Assembly (NCBI GenBank): GCA_963082975.1
Contig: OY720348.1
Location: 23,055,146 to 23,119,145 of the forward strand
Direction of reading: 5' to 3'
DNA length: 64,000 nt
Source: Labia minor
Lineage: Eukaryota > Arthropoda > Insecta > Dermaptera > Spongiphoridae
Position 1 is the first letter of the stretch. Each line of letters opens with the position of its first letter. This document shows, piece by piece, positions 44,655-56,442 of the stretch. The notes under the pieces were generated by a model. The model saw nothing but the letters and a program-made list of their open reading frames with translations. It did not search any database and was not told the origin of the DNA. Both the position numbers and the translations under genes were made by a program.

Positions 44655-45269
44655 TCCGGAGTGTCTCCATTCGACTATCTCGCAAATTTGAATTGGATTA
44701 ATTAACATATATGATATTTAAATTAAATTTAATTAATTGTAAATTATAAATTAAAATTAATAAATAATATTTATTAAACCAGCGCGTGTTTGTTGATGAT
44801 ACCACGTCACGTGCTAGCGCGTGATTGGAAGTCAACGTGTTAAAAAATTAAAAAAAATAATTCTGGTAATTTCAGGGATTCAATCAAGCTGAAATTCTAT
44901 ATATAGCAGTTTTATGCAATTTTTAATTATGTGAAAAATTATCAAACATATACTTACCTTTATTTTATCGGTCAGTTTAGAGGGAAAAAAAATGTAAACG
45001 TTGTTGATAAAGACCCACTTCCGAATGAGCTACATTTTCCAAAGTTGATAGAAAACTACGAATTTTGAATAATGCCCGTATACCAAATTTCATTATTCTA
45101 GCTCAAACCGTTTTCTCGTAATCTTGTCTACATACACACTCACACACACACACAGACATTTTTCTCAATCTTAGTGAAAATGACTCAGGGACCTTCAAAA
45201 CGATTAAAAACATCAAAATCTCGACATCGAAAATTTTCGTGATCGCAATTATCTCTTGCGGAAAAAGTA
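44655..45269 (+). mobile_element. Family A (Helentron-like) copy
   Basis: CCGGAGTGTCTCCATTCGACTATCTCGC start, CACGTCACGTGCTAGCGCGTG, AAGCTGAAATTCTATATATAGC, GTTGATAGAAAACTACG, GTAATCTTGTCTAC, a short CA microsatellite at 45131-45154, TTTCGTGATCGCAATTATCTC. The 3' hairpin is degraded (TTGCGGAAAAAGTAAAAA). Confidence 0.65.
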
Positions 45270-45920
45270 AAAAATGTATGTACCAATCATCTAATCTATA
45301 TAAATAATCAATTTGCTATTATTACGGTAATATATAGAGGTAAATATATTTTATTGTTTAATTATTAGAGAATAACAATGACTTTTGCGGTACGATGCTG
45401 GTTGAATAACCGCAAATTACACACCCCCAAACATATCATATTTATTCAATAATTGTAGGTCAATTGTTTATTTTCATTAAACACAATTGTTGATTTTATT
45501 CCTCAATTTTACCCTAATGAGTAAATTCTATTTATGCAATGAGATCTACTTCAGTGTACACGTAGGTCCATTTTCTATCAAATTACACCTTTCCAAGGTG
45601 AAAATCTGCATCTTCTCCTTTCAATTGTTCTACACTTAAATTTTTATATCCATTAAAAATAATTTAAACTTATAATTATTATATTATAATTTACCAATAA
45701 TTTATTTATTATTTAATTCTCAATTTAGAAATATTTTCAGTTTTTAAATTTAATTATTTTTTTTTAAATTTTTTATTTTGAAATAGAAGATTTGGTCAGC
45801 ACTGAAGATAGAAATAAAAATCGAGTTGAATTTGTCTAATCTTAACATATTTTTAATGTTATATATTGAATCGAAAATTTTTTTAAACAATTATATGCAA
45901 TTAATATTTTATATGTATTC
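45270..45920. other. AT-rich spacer
   Basis: No gene. ATGAGATCTACTTCA plus GTGTAC also occurs near 8196; too short to interpret. Confidence 0.4.
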
Positions 45921-45956
45921 TACCACAAAAGTCACGGACTTATTGACATACTGTCG
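45921..45956 (+). mobile_element. mariner-1 terminal repeat, solo
   Basis: CACAAAAGTCACGGACTTATTGACATACTGTCG followed by TA: the 3' terminal repeat of mariner-1, immediately left of a different mariner. Confidence 0.5.
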
Positions 45957-45980
45957 TATATGTATATATATATACATATA

Positions 45981-46843
45981 GAAGGGTGGGGTGAAAAGTT
46001 TCCGGCCTGACCAAGAAAAACGACGTTTTTAAATTTTTTTTTTTCTTTTGCTTTATTTTTCTACATTATCTCGATCAACACTGATATATTTCATAACGGT
46101 GTTCTAATTTAGTTATGCCAGTTTTAAACGTAGATTCGTCATGCTCCTCAAAATACTGATTTACAGCAACCAACCCACTGTTTTAACTGTCCTTTCTTTA
46201 ATAGTGTAGTGGTGGGCCCAAGTCTCATCAACAGTTATGAATCGACGCAAAAATTCGTTTAGATTACGCCTACAGCGCCAAATTGTCGGTAGAAATGGGT
46301 TTTCGAAGCAGATTTTGGTCTAACATTAGCAACGCGGCATCCAGCTTGCACAAAGCATTTCCATGTTCAAATGGTTGTGCAAAATATTTCGCACACGTTC
46401 AGCTGACATCGTACAGGTCTCAGCTATCTCATGCACTTTCAACCTGCGGTCTTCCAACTCTATTTTATGGATTTTCTCAATCATTTCTGAAGTTGTGACC
46501 TCAACGGGCCGTCCTGAGGGAGGCTCGTCAGGCTCACACGACCCATTTTAAATTCAGAAACCCACTGCTTAATAGTTGGGGGGGAGGAGTACCGTAGTGT
46601 TAAATCCATCCCTTCTTTTATTTGTTTTGGTGTAAAATTTTTCAAATAGAAGTATTTGATGACAACACGTTTTTCCAATTTTTCCATTTTTACGAAAACA
46701 ACGGAAGCGTGCAACGCAAACTAATGTAGCGATTAGGCTGAAACTGTAAGCTCGGTAGGAATGATACTGTAGGACGCTGCTCCAAAAGTAGACCTAGTGG
46801 CGCCATTTCTTGGTCAGGCCGGAAACTTTTCACCCCACCCTCG
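45981..46843 (-). mobile_element. mariner-2, 863 bp, complete ends, internally deleted
   Basis: 38-bp terminal inverted repeats (45981-46018 and 46806-46843), core GGGTGGGGTGAAAAGTTTCC, flanked by TA at 45979-45980 and 46844-45. Differences between the repeats are limited to the first two bases and the inner edge. The transposase gene on the minus strand is shortened and frame-broken. Full mariners are about 1.3 kb. Confidence 0.8.
46040..46714 (-). pseudogene. mariner-2 transposase, deleted and frameshifted
   Basis: The N-terminal frame (46714-46481) reads MEKLEKRVVIKYFYLKNFTP, then KQIKEGMDLTLRYSSPP, the first helix-turn-helix. After a frame change the second HTH follows: TSEMIEKIHKIELEDRRLKV, HEIAETCTMSAERVRNILHN. 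A stop, then FLRRFITVDETWAHHYT with the first catalytic aspartate (VDE). After that only a short C-terminal scrap (NISVLIEIM) remains, so the second and third catalytic aspartates are missing. Inactive. Confidence 0.8.

Positions 46844-46844
<1 letters not shown>

Positions 46845-46872
<28 letters not shown>
46845..46872. repeat. (TA)n microsatellite
   Basis: TA run directly at the TA target of mariner-2. Confidence 0.85.
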
Positions 46873-46875
<3 letters not shown>

Positions 46876-46951
46876 AAAACTATATATAAATAATGATTTC
46901 ATTACATTTGGAAGACAAGAAAATTTGATAGGGATAGTTGTAAGAATGTAG

Positions 46952-47216
46952 ATGCCTCTGACTTTTGTACATCCTACGCAAGGACAACGCTTATCAAGTC
47001 AGTTATATCAATTAGGTATCCTATCATCAGTAAAACAAGTATTATCAACCTTCACTTTGATTTTCTTGATCGGAGGCGGTACTTTTTATCAAATACCAAT
47101 TTTGATCCCGGAGGATGGGTTGACTCTAACTAGAGAAAATCCCTTGCCTGGCCAGGGACTTGAATCCGAAACCACAAGAATATGAGCCAGCTACGCTGTC
47201 TCCTACCCTGTGACGC
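46952..47216 (-). mobile_element. SINE, tRNA-derived (SINE-1)
   Basis: Full-length copy. On the minus strand the head reads GGCGTCACAGGGTAGGAGAC, box A TAGCTGGCTCA, box B GATTCAAGTCC. The body carries the shared CCTCCGATCAAGAAAATC block. The tail end (GACTTTTGTACATCCTACGC on the plus strand) matches the sequence that begins at 63959. Confidence 0.7.
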
Positions 47217-48258
47217 CTTCATATATATATAATTGATTTCTCATTTATTGTTCTTTTTAGTGAATAAAAATTTGTAAACACCAATTTTATTAATGAAATT
47301 ATATATCAAAAAAAAAAAAATATTAAACAGTTCTTAAAAAATAAATTAAAATATTGAAATGAACATTCTTTTTAAAGATATTCATTGAATACGTTATATT
47401 TATAAACGGAAATGTTGAATTCTTGTAATAATATGATAAATACATATATATTACATTTTTTTAATAAAATCTCATAATAATTTAATAAATATGAACGGGA
47501 TTTGAATATATATATATATATTATATTTATTAAATATATATATATATAAATTTAAATCATAAGATGCCCGAGATTTTATTTTATTTTCTAACATAATTTA
47601 AGCTGTGTTTTTTTTATTGAAAAATGAAACATTTATTATCTTAACACAGAGTATACTTGCAACAAAGATTTCGTGTGTATTGTTAAAAGATTTTTCCCAC
47701 AATTGTCTCAGACAGAATGATTTAATGGTTGTTGTCAGACCTTGAAAAATTTTTGCTCATTCTTTTTCAATTAATTTTATTTTCTCTAAAAAAAAAAAAA
47801 AATTTCATTGCATGAAAGGTACTTTACTTTCAACTAACTTATTATTACTTTTCATTTTCTTTTCTTAATTATGCTATTTGATAAATAGTATTCTATAATA
47901 ATCTTATTAATCATTAGATTAGTGTAATATATATATATATATATATTAAGTATTTTAAAATTAATACTTCTTTGTCTGTATTTAATGTTTAATATAAATA
48001 ATAATTATTCATTTGAATGACTTAATAATAGTTTTGTATTCAAACTATAATATAGGTCAGTATCCAAGCTACATGATATAATATAATTATCATACATTTG
48101 ATAGAGGATAGAAATTTCAATTATTAGGTATATATTATTTGAAATATGTATATTTATATTAATTAAAAGAAAAATATTTATAAATTTGTCATCCATGTTT
48201 GTTTTTATTTATATAAAAATTTTTAATTTTTAATTTGTTTATATTTTCATTTGTTTCA
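47217..48258. other. AT-rich spacer
   Basis: Low-complexity AT-rich DNA with short (TA)n runs near 47507 and 47928. No gene. Confidence 0.45.
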
Positions 48259-49106
48259 GATTAGAAAAGTGATTCTCAACCTTTTCTTTTACCGCGGCAC
48301 AATTTTAACGGTTTAAAAATTTGGCGGCACGGAAAGAAAAAGATAAGTATAAAAGTTATTTACTTATTTACCATATTGAATAAATTGAAAAAAAGTCGGA
48401 AATGTTTAAGAGTCTGATCGCAAAAACATTTTACCTTTTTTTTTTTACATACATATAAAATAAATAAGTACTTTTTCTTAATTTGAACTTTACATTTGTA
48501 AAATTTGGCGGCACATTTGTTTCAGATTAGAACAGTGATTCTCAACCTTTTTTTTTATCGCGGCACACTTTTGACGGTTTGAAAATTTGGCGGCACGGAA
48601 AGAAAAAGATAAGTATAAAAGTTATTTACTTATTTACCATATTGAAAAAATTGAAAAAAAGTCGGAAATGTTTAAGAGTCTGATCGCAAAAACATTTTAC
48701 CTTTTTTTTACATACATATAAAATAAATAAGTACTTTTTCTTAATTTGAACTTTACATTTGTAAAATTTGGCGGCACATTTGTTTCAGATTAGAACAGTG
48801 ATTCTCAACCTTTTTTTTTATCGCGGCACACTTTTGACGGTTTGAAAATTTGGCGGCACGGAAAGAAAAAGATAAGTATAAAAGTTATTTACTTATTTAC
48901 CATATTGAAAAAATTGAAAAAAAAGTCGGAAATGTTTAAGAGTCTGATCGCAAAAACATTTTACCTTTTTTTTACATACATATAAAATAAATAAGTACTT
49001 TTTCTTAATTTGAACTTTACATTTGTAAAATTTGGCGGCACATTTTGAAAATCTCGGGGCACACAAAAGTGCCCCGGCACAGTGGTTGAGAATCACTGGA
49101 TTAGAA
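48259..49106. mobile_element. hAT-type MITE amplified in tandem (3 left parts, 1 right end)
   Basis: Outer 8-bp duplication GATTAGAA at 48259-48266 and 49099-49106. The left terminus (AGTGATTCTCAACCTTTT) occurs three times, at 48267, 48533 and 48796, periods 266 and 263 bp. The single right terminus GTGGTTGAGAATCACTG ends at 49098. Each inner left terminus is preceded by its own GATTAGAA plus flanking TTTGTTTCA, so each repeat unit contains host flank plus element. No coding capacity. Confidence 0.8.
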
Positions 49107-49442
49107 CATATTATCAAATTAATTATATTGAAGAATATATTCTTATTATATTTGGGATATTCAATTATTATTATTTAATTAATTATTTTAAGTTAGAATT
49201 GTGTTTATTTAATTAAAATCAATATTAAATTTATAAATAATATTCTGTAAATATATATATATTTATGTATATTTTAGGGTAATCGAATATTGGTGAAAAT
49301 TATTCAAAATCCCATTGAATAATTTTTTTTCCATTTAATAATAAATTCAAAAGATAAAAGAAATATTCATATTATTAAAAAGACAGAAAATGAATATGAA
49401 TTACAAACTGTCATGCTATAAGAAGATTTTAAAAATAATATT
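49107..49442. other. AT-rich spacer
   Basis: Nothing recognised. Confidence 0.4.
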
Positions 49443-49895
49443 CGAGGGCAAGTCAATAAGTACGTGGTTTTTTGAATTTCACATCGCTTAAATGTAATGG
49501 CAACACTGTCAGCAGGCACCTATCAGTCCTGTCGAAATTTGAGCCAGCTGGGTCTTTTAGATTTTGTTTGACATCCATTAATAGCAGACTACCTCGTGAT
49601 TTAAGAAGAAAATAGCAAAAAATGAATTTTCACCATAATTGGGATACGAATTGCTCGCTCATCCACCCTATTCACCGGATTTAGCCCCGACTGACTATTT
49701 CTTGTTTCCAAACCTGAAGAAATGATTCAGCGGAAGAGATTTGGCTCCAATGATGAAATCATCTCATAAACAAATAACCTAATTTGATGACCTCGACAAA
49801 CTTCTTTTTTGGAATTGATAAAGAAATTGGTGAAACGTTGGACGAAATGTATAGAGCCCAAAGGAGTATAGAAGAATTTATTTCGATAAATTAAA
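49443..49895 (+). pseudogene. mariner-1 deletion derivative, second copy
   Basis: Starts at terminal repeat CGAGGGCAAGTCAATAAGTA, then 5' UTR and an ATG region (ATGAATTTTCACC). It jumps to LGYELLAHPPYSPDLAPTDY, FLFPNLKK, and ends with the degraded GRNV*SPKEY-type C-terminus. Same overall deletion as 34810-35211, in the opposite orientation. The 3' terminal repeat is not recognisable. Confidence 0.7.
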
Positions 49896-50920
49896 AAAAC
49901 AAAATGAAGCAAAAACGAATGGATTATCAGGAGATAATATGAATAAAGATCCCTATCTTATTTAACGGATTAGGGAATTGAAGATGCATCTTGAAACATC
50001 CAAAGAAATGGAGCTAAAATTCACAATAAAATCAAGAACAAAAAAAATTTTATAACAGAATAATGTATGAATTATAAAATATTTGATAACAAAAAGAGAA
50101 TAGATTAATTGAAAATTGGTTAAAATTATTCAAAATTCCATTACATATATATTTATATATATTAATGAACAAATTTCAAGGGAATAAAGTACTCAAACTT
50201 TAACTGGTATAAAATCCATGCGAAAATCTTTATTTATAATATTGTATACTATTATATGCTCAAGGTAAATTTATTCAAATCAAAAAGGTGTTTGCATTCA
50301 GTCTTCATTCGCTTATTCAAACATATGACATAGATTAACTTAGAACAAATATTGACACGATGATTCGGTGCAATACTGGAGAGAATTTGCCCGGGTGCAA
50401 TTGGAAGTCGGTTGGAAGTCCGCTTGACCTACTTGACGCCTTTGTTTTCTTAATGAAACGATGTGTCTAATGGAGAAACACATCGCGATTAAATTGAAGA
50501 ATAAATTAATTTAAAAAATAAAAAAAAAAAAACAGAAAAAAAATATAAAAATATTAAAAATTAGTCTTTAAGAAACAAAATAAATAAAAAAAAGAGAATT
50601 GTCTTCGTTATTTATGTAGGGCTTAAATGTATAATGAATTTATTGTTAGCATTTGGCTTTTTGTTTTATTTCTTGAAAAGTGGGCAAAAGAGAAAATGGA
50701 TTTTGTCTCCAATCAAAAAAAAAGGGGGAATATTCTTTATCAATATAAAACATGACTCACTCAATGTCGATGGAAATTTAAAAACAAACGAATAAATTAA
50801 AATGGAAAATTACTTATTTGTTTTTTTTTAAACATTAGATTCATTATAAACTGTAAATACTCATATATTTAATTTAACTTGAAAGAATTATTTGTTGTCT
50901 TTTTGTATTCCTTCTCTCTC
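49896..50920. other. AT-rich spacer
   Basis: Mixed-composition patch at 50350-50480, otherwise AT-rich. A faint family C arm may lie at 50010-50060. No gene. Confidence 0.4.
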
Positions 50921-50935
50921 AATTGAAGCATTATT

Positions 50936-51770
50936 ACCGACCGACGAAGGGAAGGTATTGTTTTCACACCAAATTTCACATGTGGAGATTTTTGCATACC
51001 TCCACGAATCATGCATTTTGTTAACAGAAAAAAGTATTTTTAACATGATGTTTGTCCGTCTGTCCATCTGTCCGTCCGTCTGTCCATTGTGTGTCCGTAT
51101 AAACGTTATAGCTTGAACGGCTAAACGGATTTTGATAATATTTGGCACATTTACGTAATGCATCAGTATGATGAATTCATCAACTTTTGGTGTATATCCG
51201 GAAACCGGAAGTGGTAGTATTACCGATCGACGATAGGAAGAGAAGGGTTATTTTCACACCAAATTTCACATGAGGAAATTTTTTACATATCTCCACGAAT
51301 TATGCAATTTCTTAACAGAAAAAAGTATTTTTAACATGATGTCTGTCCGTCTGTCCATCTGTCCGTCCGTCTGTCAATTGTGTGTCCGTATAAACGTATA
51401 TAGCTTGAACGGCTCAGCAGATTTTGATAAAATTTGGTATATTTACTTAATGCATCAGTAGCATGAATTCATTAACTTTTGTTGTATATTCGGAAACCGG
51501 AAGTGGTAGTTTACAAAGTATTAATTTTATATTCGTATTATTATTAACTAGTATATTAGTATTAATTTTATATTCTTTGACCCAAAATATTTTACTTAAA
51601 ATATAGTAGTAATTAATAATTGAGTAATTTAACTAAAAATAAAAACCAAGATAATATAATTTAGTCATTTTAATTCAAGTTTTAAAAATATTTTTTTTAT
51701 ACTTTATAAATATATATATATAATGTTGTTTGGAAATTAATATTATTTATTTCAGTTTTGTGCCTGGCCA
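50936..51770 (+). mobile_element. Family B copy with internal duplication
   Basis: ACCGACCGACGAAGG start. The segment from TTTTCACACCAAATTTCACA through the GTCCGTCTGTCC microsatellite to TGCATCAGTA is present twice (about 50960-51230 and 51251-51500, offset about 290 bp). It then has the AT-rich part and a degraded end TTTGTGCCTGGCCACAAGTC. Both microsatellite arrays keep the same CCGTCTGTCCATCTGTCC pattern. Confidence 0.6.
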
Positions 51771-52505
51771 CAAGTCATATTTTATTTATTCAATTGCTTG
51801 GCCTTAGGATACCGAATTTCATTCAGCCACACATTACTACCAAAAAAAAGAAGGATCTTAATGTGTATATTATTACTATCTAAGTATTTACAAAGATTAA
51901 TTTAATTTCTTATAAGTATTAACATTTTCATTAACTATTAATGAAACATGTCAGAAAGGTCAAGTTATTCAGTTATTCATTATCCATTTATATAATGAAT
52001 TCCTCTGCAATTTTAGATCTCACATTCATTTCTAATTACAATGTTATGGCTAAACAAACAAGGGTTTCTTTGGGCAAGAATATAAAAAATTAAAGAAAAA
52101 AAAATCCTTATTAATATAGTTTACCCATGTTAATTTTAAATTTAGAGTTGTAGCAAGGATTATTAAAATCACCCGAAATTATTAATTATTATTATAATTG
52201 AAACTAATAGGTGTTTTTGTATTTTTTTAATTTAAATAAAAATACAATTTTTTTAGAAATAATTACTGTGTATTCTTAAAAATCTAAATATGTCCATAAT
52301 CTAAATAGGTTAATAATTTCAGTTATTCGAAATAACATATTAAAATAAAATGTGCCACTTATATGGGTCACAAGTACTTTTATATTCCGAACACCCAATA
52401 ATTGTTCATAGTTTTTTCTAATAAAAAAAAATAAACAAAAACATTTCGTAGACATGACAATTTTATGAACAAAACAAAAATCAAGCCAATAGTTTAACTC
52501 CACCA
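51771..52505. other. AT-rich spacer
   Basis: No gene recognised. Confidence 0.4.
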
Positions 52506-52672
52506 TGCCTCTGGGATCAAAATTGAGAAGCTACTTGATAAAAAGTAGCGCCTCCAAACAAAATAATCAAGATAAAGGTTTAGAGAATCCGTTCTACTGA
52601 TCATAGAACTTATTTCACACCTTTACCTCTCTTAGGCGGGAACCGACATGTTAAGCGCTGTTGTTTAGAGGT
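52506..52672 (+). mobile_element. SINE-1 fragment (head missing)
   Basis: CTGGGATCAAAATTGAGAAGC, TTGATAAAAAGTAGCGCCTCC and TCTACTGATCATAGAAC are the complement of SINE-1 bodies elsewhere. The tRNA-like head is absent at the left; the tail continues to about 52672. Confidence 0.6.
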
Positions 52673-53490
52673 TTTGTTTATATAGATATAAATATATAAA
52701 AGAAATTAAATCGGCAAGAAGAATCCTCATCCACATCTTTTTATTCACTTTTAATAAAGTGAACTCTCGCGTTCTCTCATTCAAAACTGTAACTAGTAAG
52801 ACCTTCATTGGTTACAACAAATCGAAAATTGTAATATTTACAAATTGATTTACAAATATGTAATAGAGGTTTGGAAATGTAGAGATGAACTTTTTCATGT
52901 AAAATTAATTCTTTTTCGAATTTCAGGTATTCATTACTACTAATACTAATATTAATTTTGGTATATTGAATACCCATGTATCCAATACACAAATAATACA
53001 AATTCAAGAGTTTTTGATGTTTAGTCTGTATGGCAAAATGGTGACAGATGTTCAGTATAAGTAATCTACATATTATTTTAACTTGCTATGTATGACTGCG
53101 TGTCTTTTTGAGGAAATTTTAATCTAGTTTTTAAGATATAACAAATCGACCTATATATTCAAATGGAGGGTGCCATGTTGAATAGAATCCATCAGATATC
53201 ATTGAAAACAGAAAAATATAGCGTGTTGATTTCGATTTCATCTAACCAATGGCCGAGGTGGAAATACTCCATCAGTCTTCAGATTGACTCCAATAGACAA
53301 TGAATTGATCAGGAAATGGAAAATGGCCTTATTGAATCCAAAGCACTTCCATTGGTTTGACTCGCGCCTTTCTCCTGATGATGGATTGATAATGTAAATA
53401 CCTTTGATATTTTATTCGTGAATGGTGTGAATAATTTAAGATTTTTCGGATAGAAAATATCCTACTTTCCTTCAGTTATTTATTACTAAT

Positions 53491-53528
<38 letters not shown>

Positions 53529-53889
53529 ATAACCTTAAGTAAATAATATTATTCTCAGATTTTTAGATGTTATCAATTTTGAAAAAATCGGATAACAAAG
53601 AATAGTAAAATTTATTTGATGATGTTGTTTCACATCATTTTTCTTTTTGTTGTTTCATTTGCACATGAAAGAGTTAATTCGAATTGGTTTTGTTATATTT
53701 TTTTTTGACAAAAAATTGGGTTTGGGTTGAGCTATTTGAAAGATTTTTTAAAAGACAATTAATTAAATATATTAAATATAATATTATTTAAATAATATTT
53801 TTTTTTTTAGATATTAAGTATAAAAATTATTAATTATATTGTTTTATTAACTAAGGCTTAATTTTTTTTTATGAAAAATTATTTTCCGG
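52673..53889. other. Spacer, partly single-copy, (AAT)n
   Basis: 53150-53400 has mixed composition but no supported exon. (AAT)n at about 53488-53525. Confidence 0.4.
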
Positions 53890-54050
53890 ATATTTTCACT
53901 CGTATGTATGAGATTTTTTGTCTCGAAGTTTCGGCGCTCATTTTCTCCGCCATTTTCATGAGAATTTTTAGGAGAGAATCTTTAGGATTCTGAGACCCAA
54001 ATCTCACACTACACGTGAATATAAGTAGGGAATGACTTTTTCATATATTT
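53890..54050. mobile_element. Family C copy (short)
   Basis: GAGATTTTTTGTCTCGAAG, TTTCGGCGCTCATTTTCTCC, then GAGACCCAAATCTCACACTA and CACGTGAATATAAG. Left and right parts are imperfectly inverted, as in 56000-56345. Confidence 0.5.
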
Positions 54051-55080
54051 ATTTATTTATTTATTTACCCATTTCTTATCGCCATTGAACTCAAATTTCC
54101 CAATGGCCACGTACCAACTGTACTTATCCAGACATACGAAAAGATCTATTATAACACGGGTCACATGTTATTTTCTCTTTTTTTCAATCACCAAACTAAA
54201 AATTATTGAAATAGAAATTTCATTCTGCTACTACATTAAACCAAATTGCAAAGAATTCAAAATAAAATTTACTATAATCAAAAACATATTATTCAACCTA
54301 GAATATGTGTATTGGTTGGTTGCGGTTTTGACATACCTGATCTGCAACATCCAACAGAATACATTGTATAAAGAAAAACATAAACAAATATAAAATCAAC
54401 CAAGCCAATGAAATTAACTAAATATAAAAATAATCTAATAATATTTTTGATCTAAAATAATTGTTTAGTCTAACCGATGAATGATGAATTTTGATAAAAC
54501 TTTACCAGTAGATTTCTTTTTTGATTCCAAATAAACTTTCCTTAAGAAGTATGTGGCGGTCGCTTGTAGTTTACGAGATAAAAATTATTAAAGTTTGCAT
54601 ATAAACTAGTTATGAATGATCAGCCATTAATGTTTTATTGACTAATTTTGGGTTTTTATAAGTTCGGTTTGGATATAAGAAAATTAAAAAAATAATTAAT
54701 TAAATAATTTTCCTAAAGAAAATAAGTGGAGCCCTCTGGTAGTCAAATAATAAAAAAATGGAAGCTAAATAGAATATCAATAGATTTATATGCAAACTTT
54801 AATAATTTTTATCTCGTAAACTAGAAGTGACCCGCAAAAATTGGGTAAGAAAAGTTTATTTGTAATTAAAAAAGGTACCCACTGTTAAAGTTTTATCCAA
54901 ATCCATGATACATCTGTTAGATTGAATAATTACCAAAAATGCATTTATCATGGATTAGTATTATATAAAATTCAAATCAATATGATAGGAAATAGAACTT
55001 ACAATTATTTTGTAATTTTATAAAATCACCTTTCTTCATATCATATTTTTTTATCTAATCTTCATGTCTTTGTTTTTATT
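54051..55080. other. AT-rich spacer with imperfect inverted arms
   Basis: 54480-54960 shows distant inverted similarity (AAGTTTGCATATAAACTAG near 54593 versus TATATGCAAACTTTAATAA near 54787; both flank TTTATCTCGTAAACT-type sequence). It may be a fold-back element. No coding. Confidence 0.4.
54490..54915. repeat. Imperfect long inverted repeat
   Basis: The left arm (AAAACTTTACCAGTAGATTTC to CGAGATAAAAATTATTAAAGTT) is matched in reverse by the right arm (AACTTTAATAATTTTTATCTCG to CACTGTTAAAGTTTTATCC). The loop is about 170 bp. Candidate MITE; ends not determined. Confidence 0.5.
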
Positions 55081-55084
55081 CTAG

Positions 55085-55215
55085 TCTAGAAAATTCTCGT
55101 CTGCAGCAACCACGTTCATCCAACTATCTCTCTATTTTAACCCATCTCCATTCATTTCTCACTTCACCTAGTTCTCTTCTATCTATCTATCTATCTATAA
55201 CCAGTCTACCGTGAT
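55085..55215 (-). pseudogene. LINE 3' end scrap
   Basis: CTGCAGCAACCACGTTCATC and CACTTCACCTAG are the complement of the NVVAA tail region of the LINE. (ATCT)n is embedded at 55178-55197. Strongly decayed. Confidence 0.4.
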
Positions 55216-55990
55216 TTTGCTCTACCCACCATACCAATAGTCATTTATTTATTGGTTTCCCTATAAACAAATCTTTCCTTCCCAATTCAATCCAATCATA
55301 ATATCTCCAATCCTTAATCGGCTTTGAATTAACGCTCCCTTTGATAGAAGCGAAATCCCAAACGAAATCAATCATTATGGTCAATAGAACCAACATATTT
55401 CCTCTTTACTATTTTTTTTTTTAATTTCTTATAAAATGTCAATATAATAACTAAGTACTAATTTAAAAATATTTGAAATTGTAAATTGATATTATTTCGT
55501 ATAGTGATACATATTCTATTAAGATGGCATTTTCGCTTATGGATTGTAATAGAATTGTCATTAGGCCTTTGGCAGTCAAATGCAATTTTACACTTCAGAT
55601 TAGACAGGAACAAAATAATAACATCAACGTTATAACTTAACCAATGTCACTGCTGACTCGCTGACAATTGAAATTCAATTATAATTAACCAATTTCACAT
55701 TCTTTATTGTCATTTTTGTTGAGTTCATAATACATTTGGGGTTAGAATCTATAATTAAGTTGAATTTTTACCATTAGGGTGCAAAGGGATGAACATGTAC
55801 GAGGGGTGATAAATCAGATCTAATTGTTGCGACTACCATTGATTACCAATAGAATGCAGTAAACTTAAATACGAAACCAATCAATCCTATTATATCATTG
55901 TCACATTAATTCCATATACCTAAAAAAAAACAATTAAAAAAGAACTTTCTATTTTATGACAGCAAAACACTATAAGTTATATATATATAT
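55216..55990. other. Spacer
   Basis: Mixed to AT-rich composition. No exon or element recognised. Confidence 0.4.
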
Positions 55991-55999
55991 ATAATGGAT

Positions 56000-56345
56000 G
56001 TTATAAGAAGTAAAGGTAAATTTATTTTCTGGTTATTTCACATTTATTTATGACATTTGAGTCTTGGCGTTTCGGCGCCCATTTTGGCGCCATTTTCAAA
56101 AGAATATTTTAAGGGGGAATTTTTTTTTTGGATTCAGGGTCTTATCTAAGTGAACGAAAAGTTTTAGGGGAATTTGTGGGTTTACTGGACGTCTTAGTCT
56201 CTAAGACTATACCCAGAATCCAAAAAATTTTCCTGGTAAAACAAAATGGGCGCCGAAACGTCGAGAATTAAATCTCCAAAAAAAAATGTGAAAATAATCC
56301 CTAAATCACTTTTCATAATAATAAAAACTTTCACGGAAAACTAAA
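56000..56345. mobile_element. Family C fold-back repeat, best copy
   Basis: Left arm TTATTTCACATTTATTTATG and CGTTTCGGCGCCCATTTTG; right arm CAAAATGGGCGCCGAAACG, then AAAAATGTGAAAATAATCC and CTTTTCATAATAATAAAAAC. The arms are complementary over the GGCGCC region and on outwards, with an internal stretch of about 150 bp. No coding. Scattered arms at 1975, 21608, 27696 and 53890. Confidence 0.55.
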
Positions 56346-56411
56346 CAATATATATATATGTCTCTATATTATTCAATTCAAATTACAATAAATTATTATT
56401 TTTTTATTTTA

Positions 56412-56442
<31 letters not shown>

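Noticed and set aside
48259-49106. Regular spaced repeats as a possible CRISPR array or satellite
   Set aside because: Units are about 265 bp and contain hAT termini and target duplications; there are no short repeats with unique spacers.
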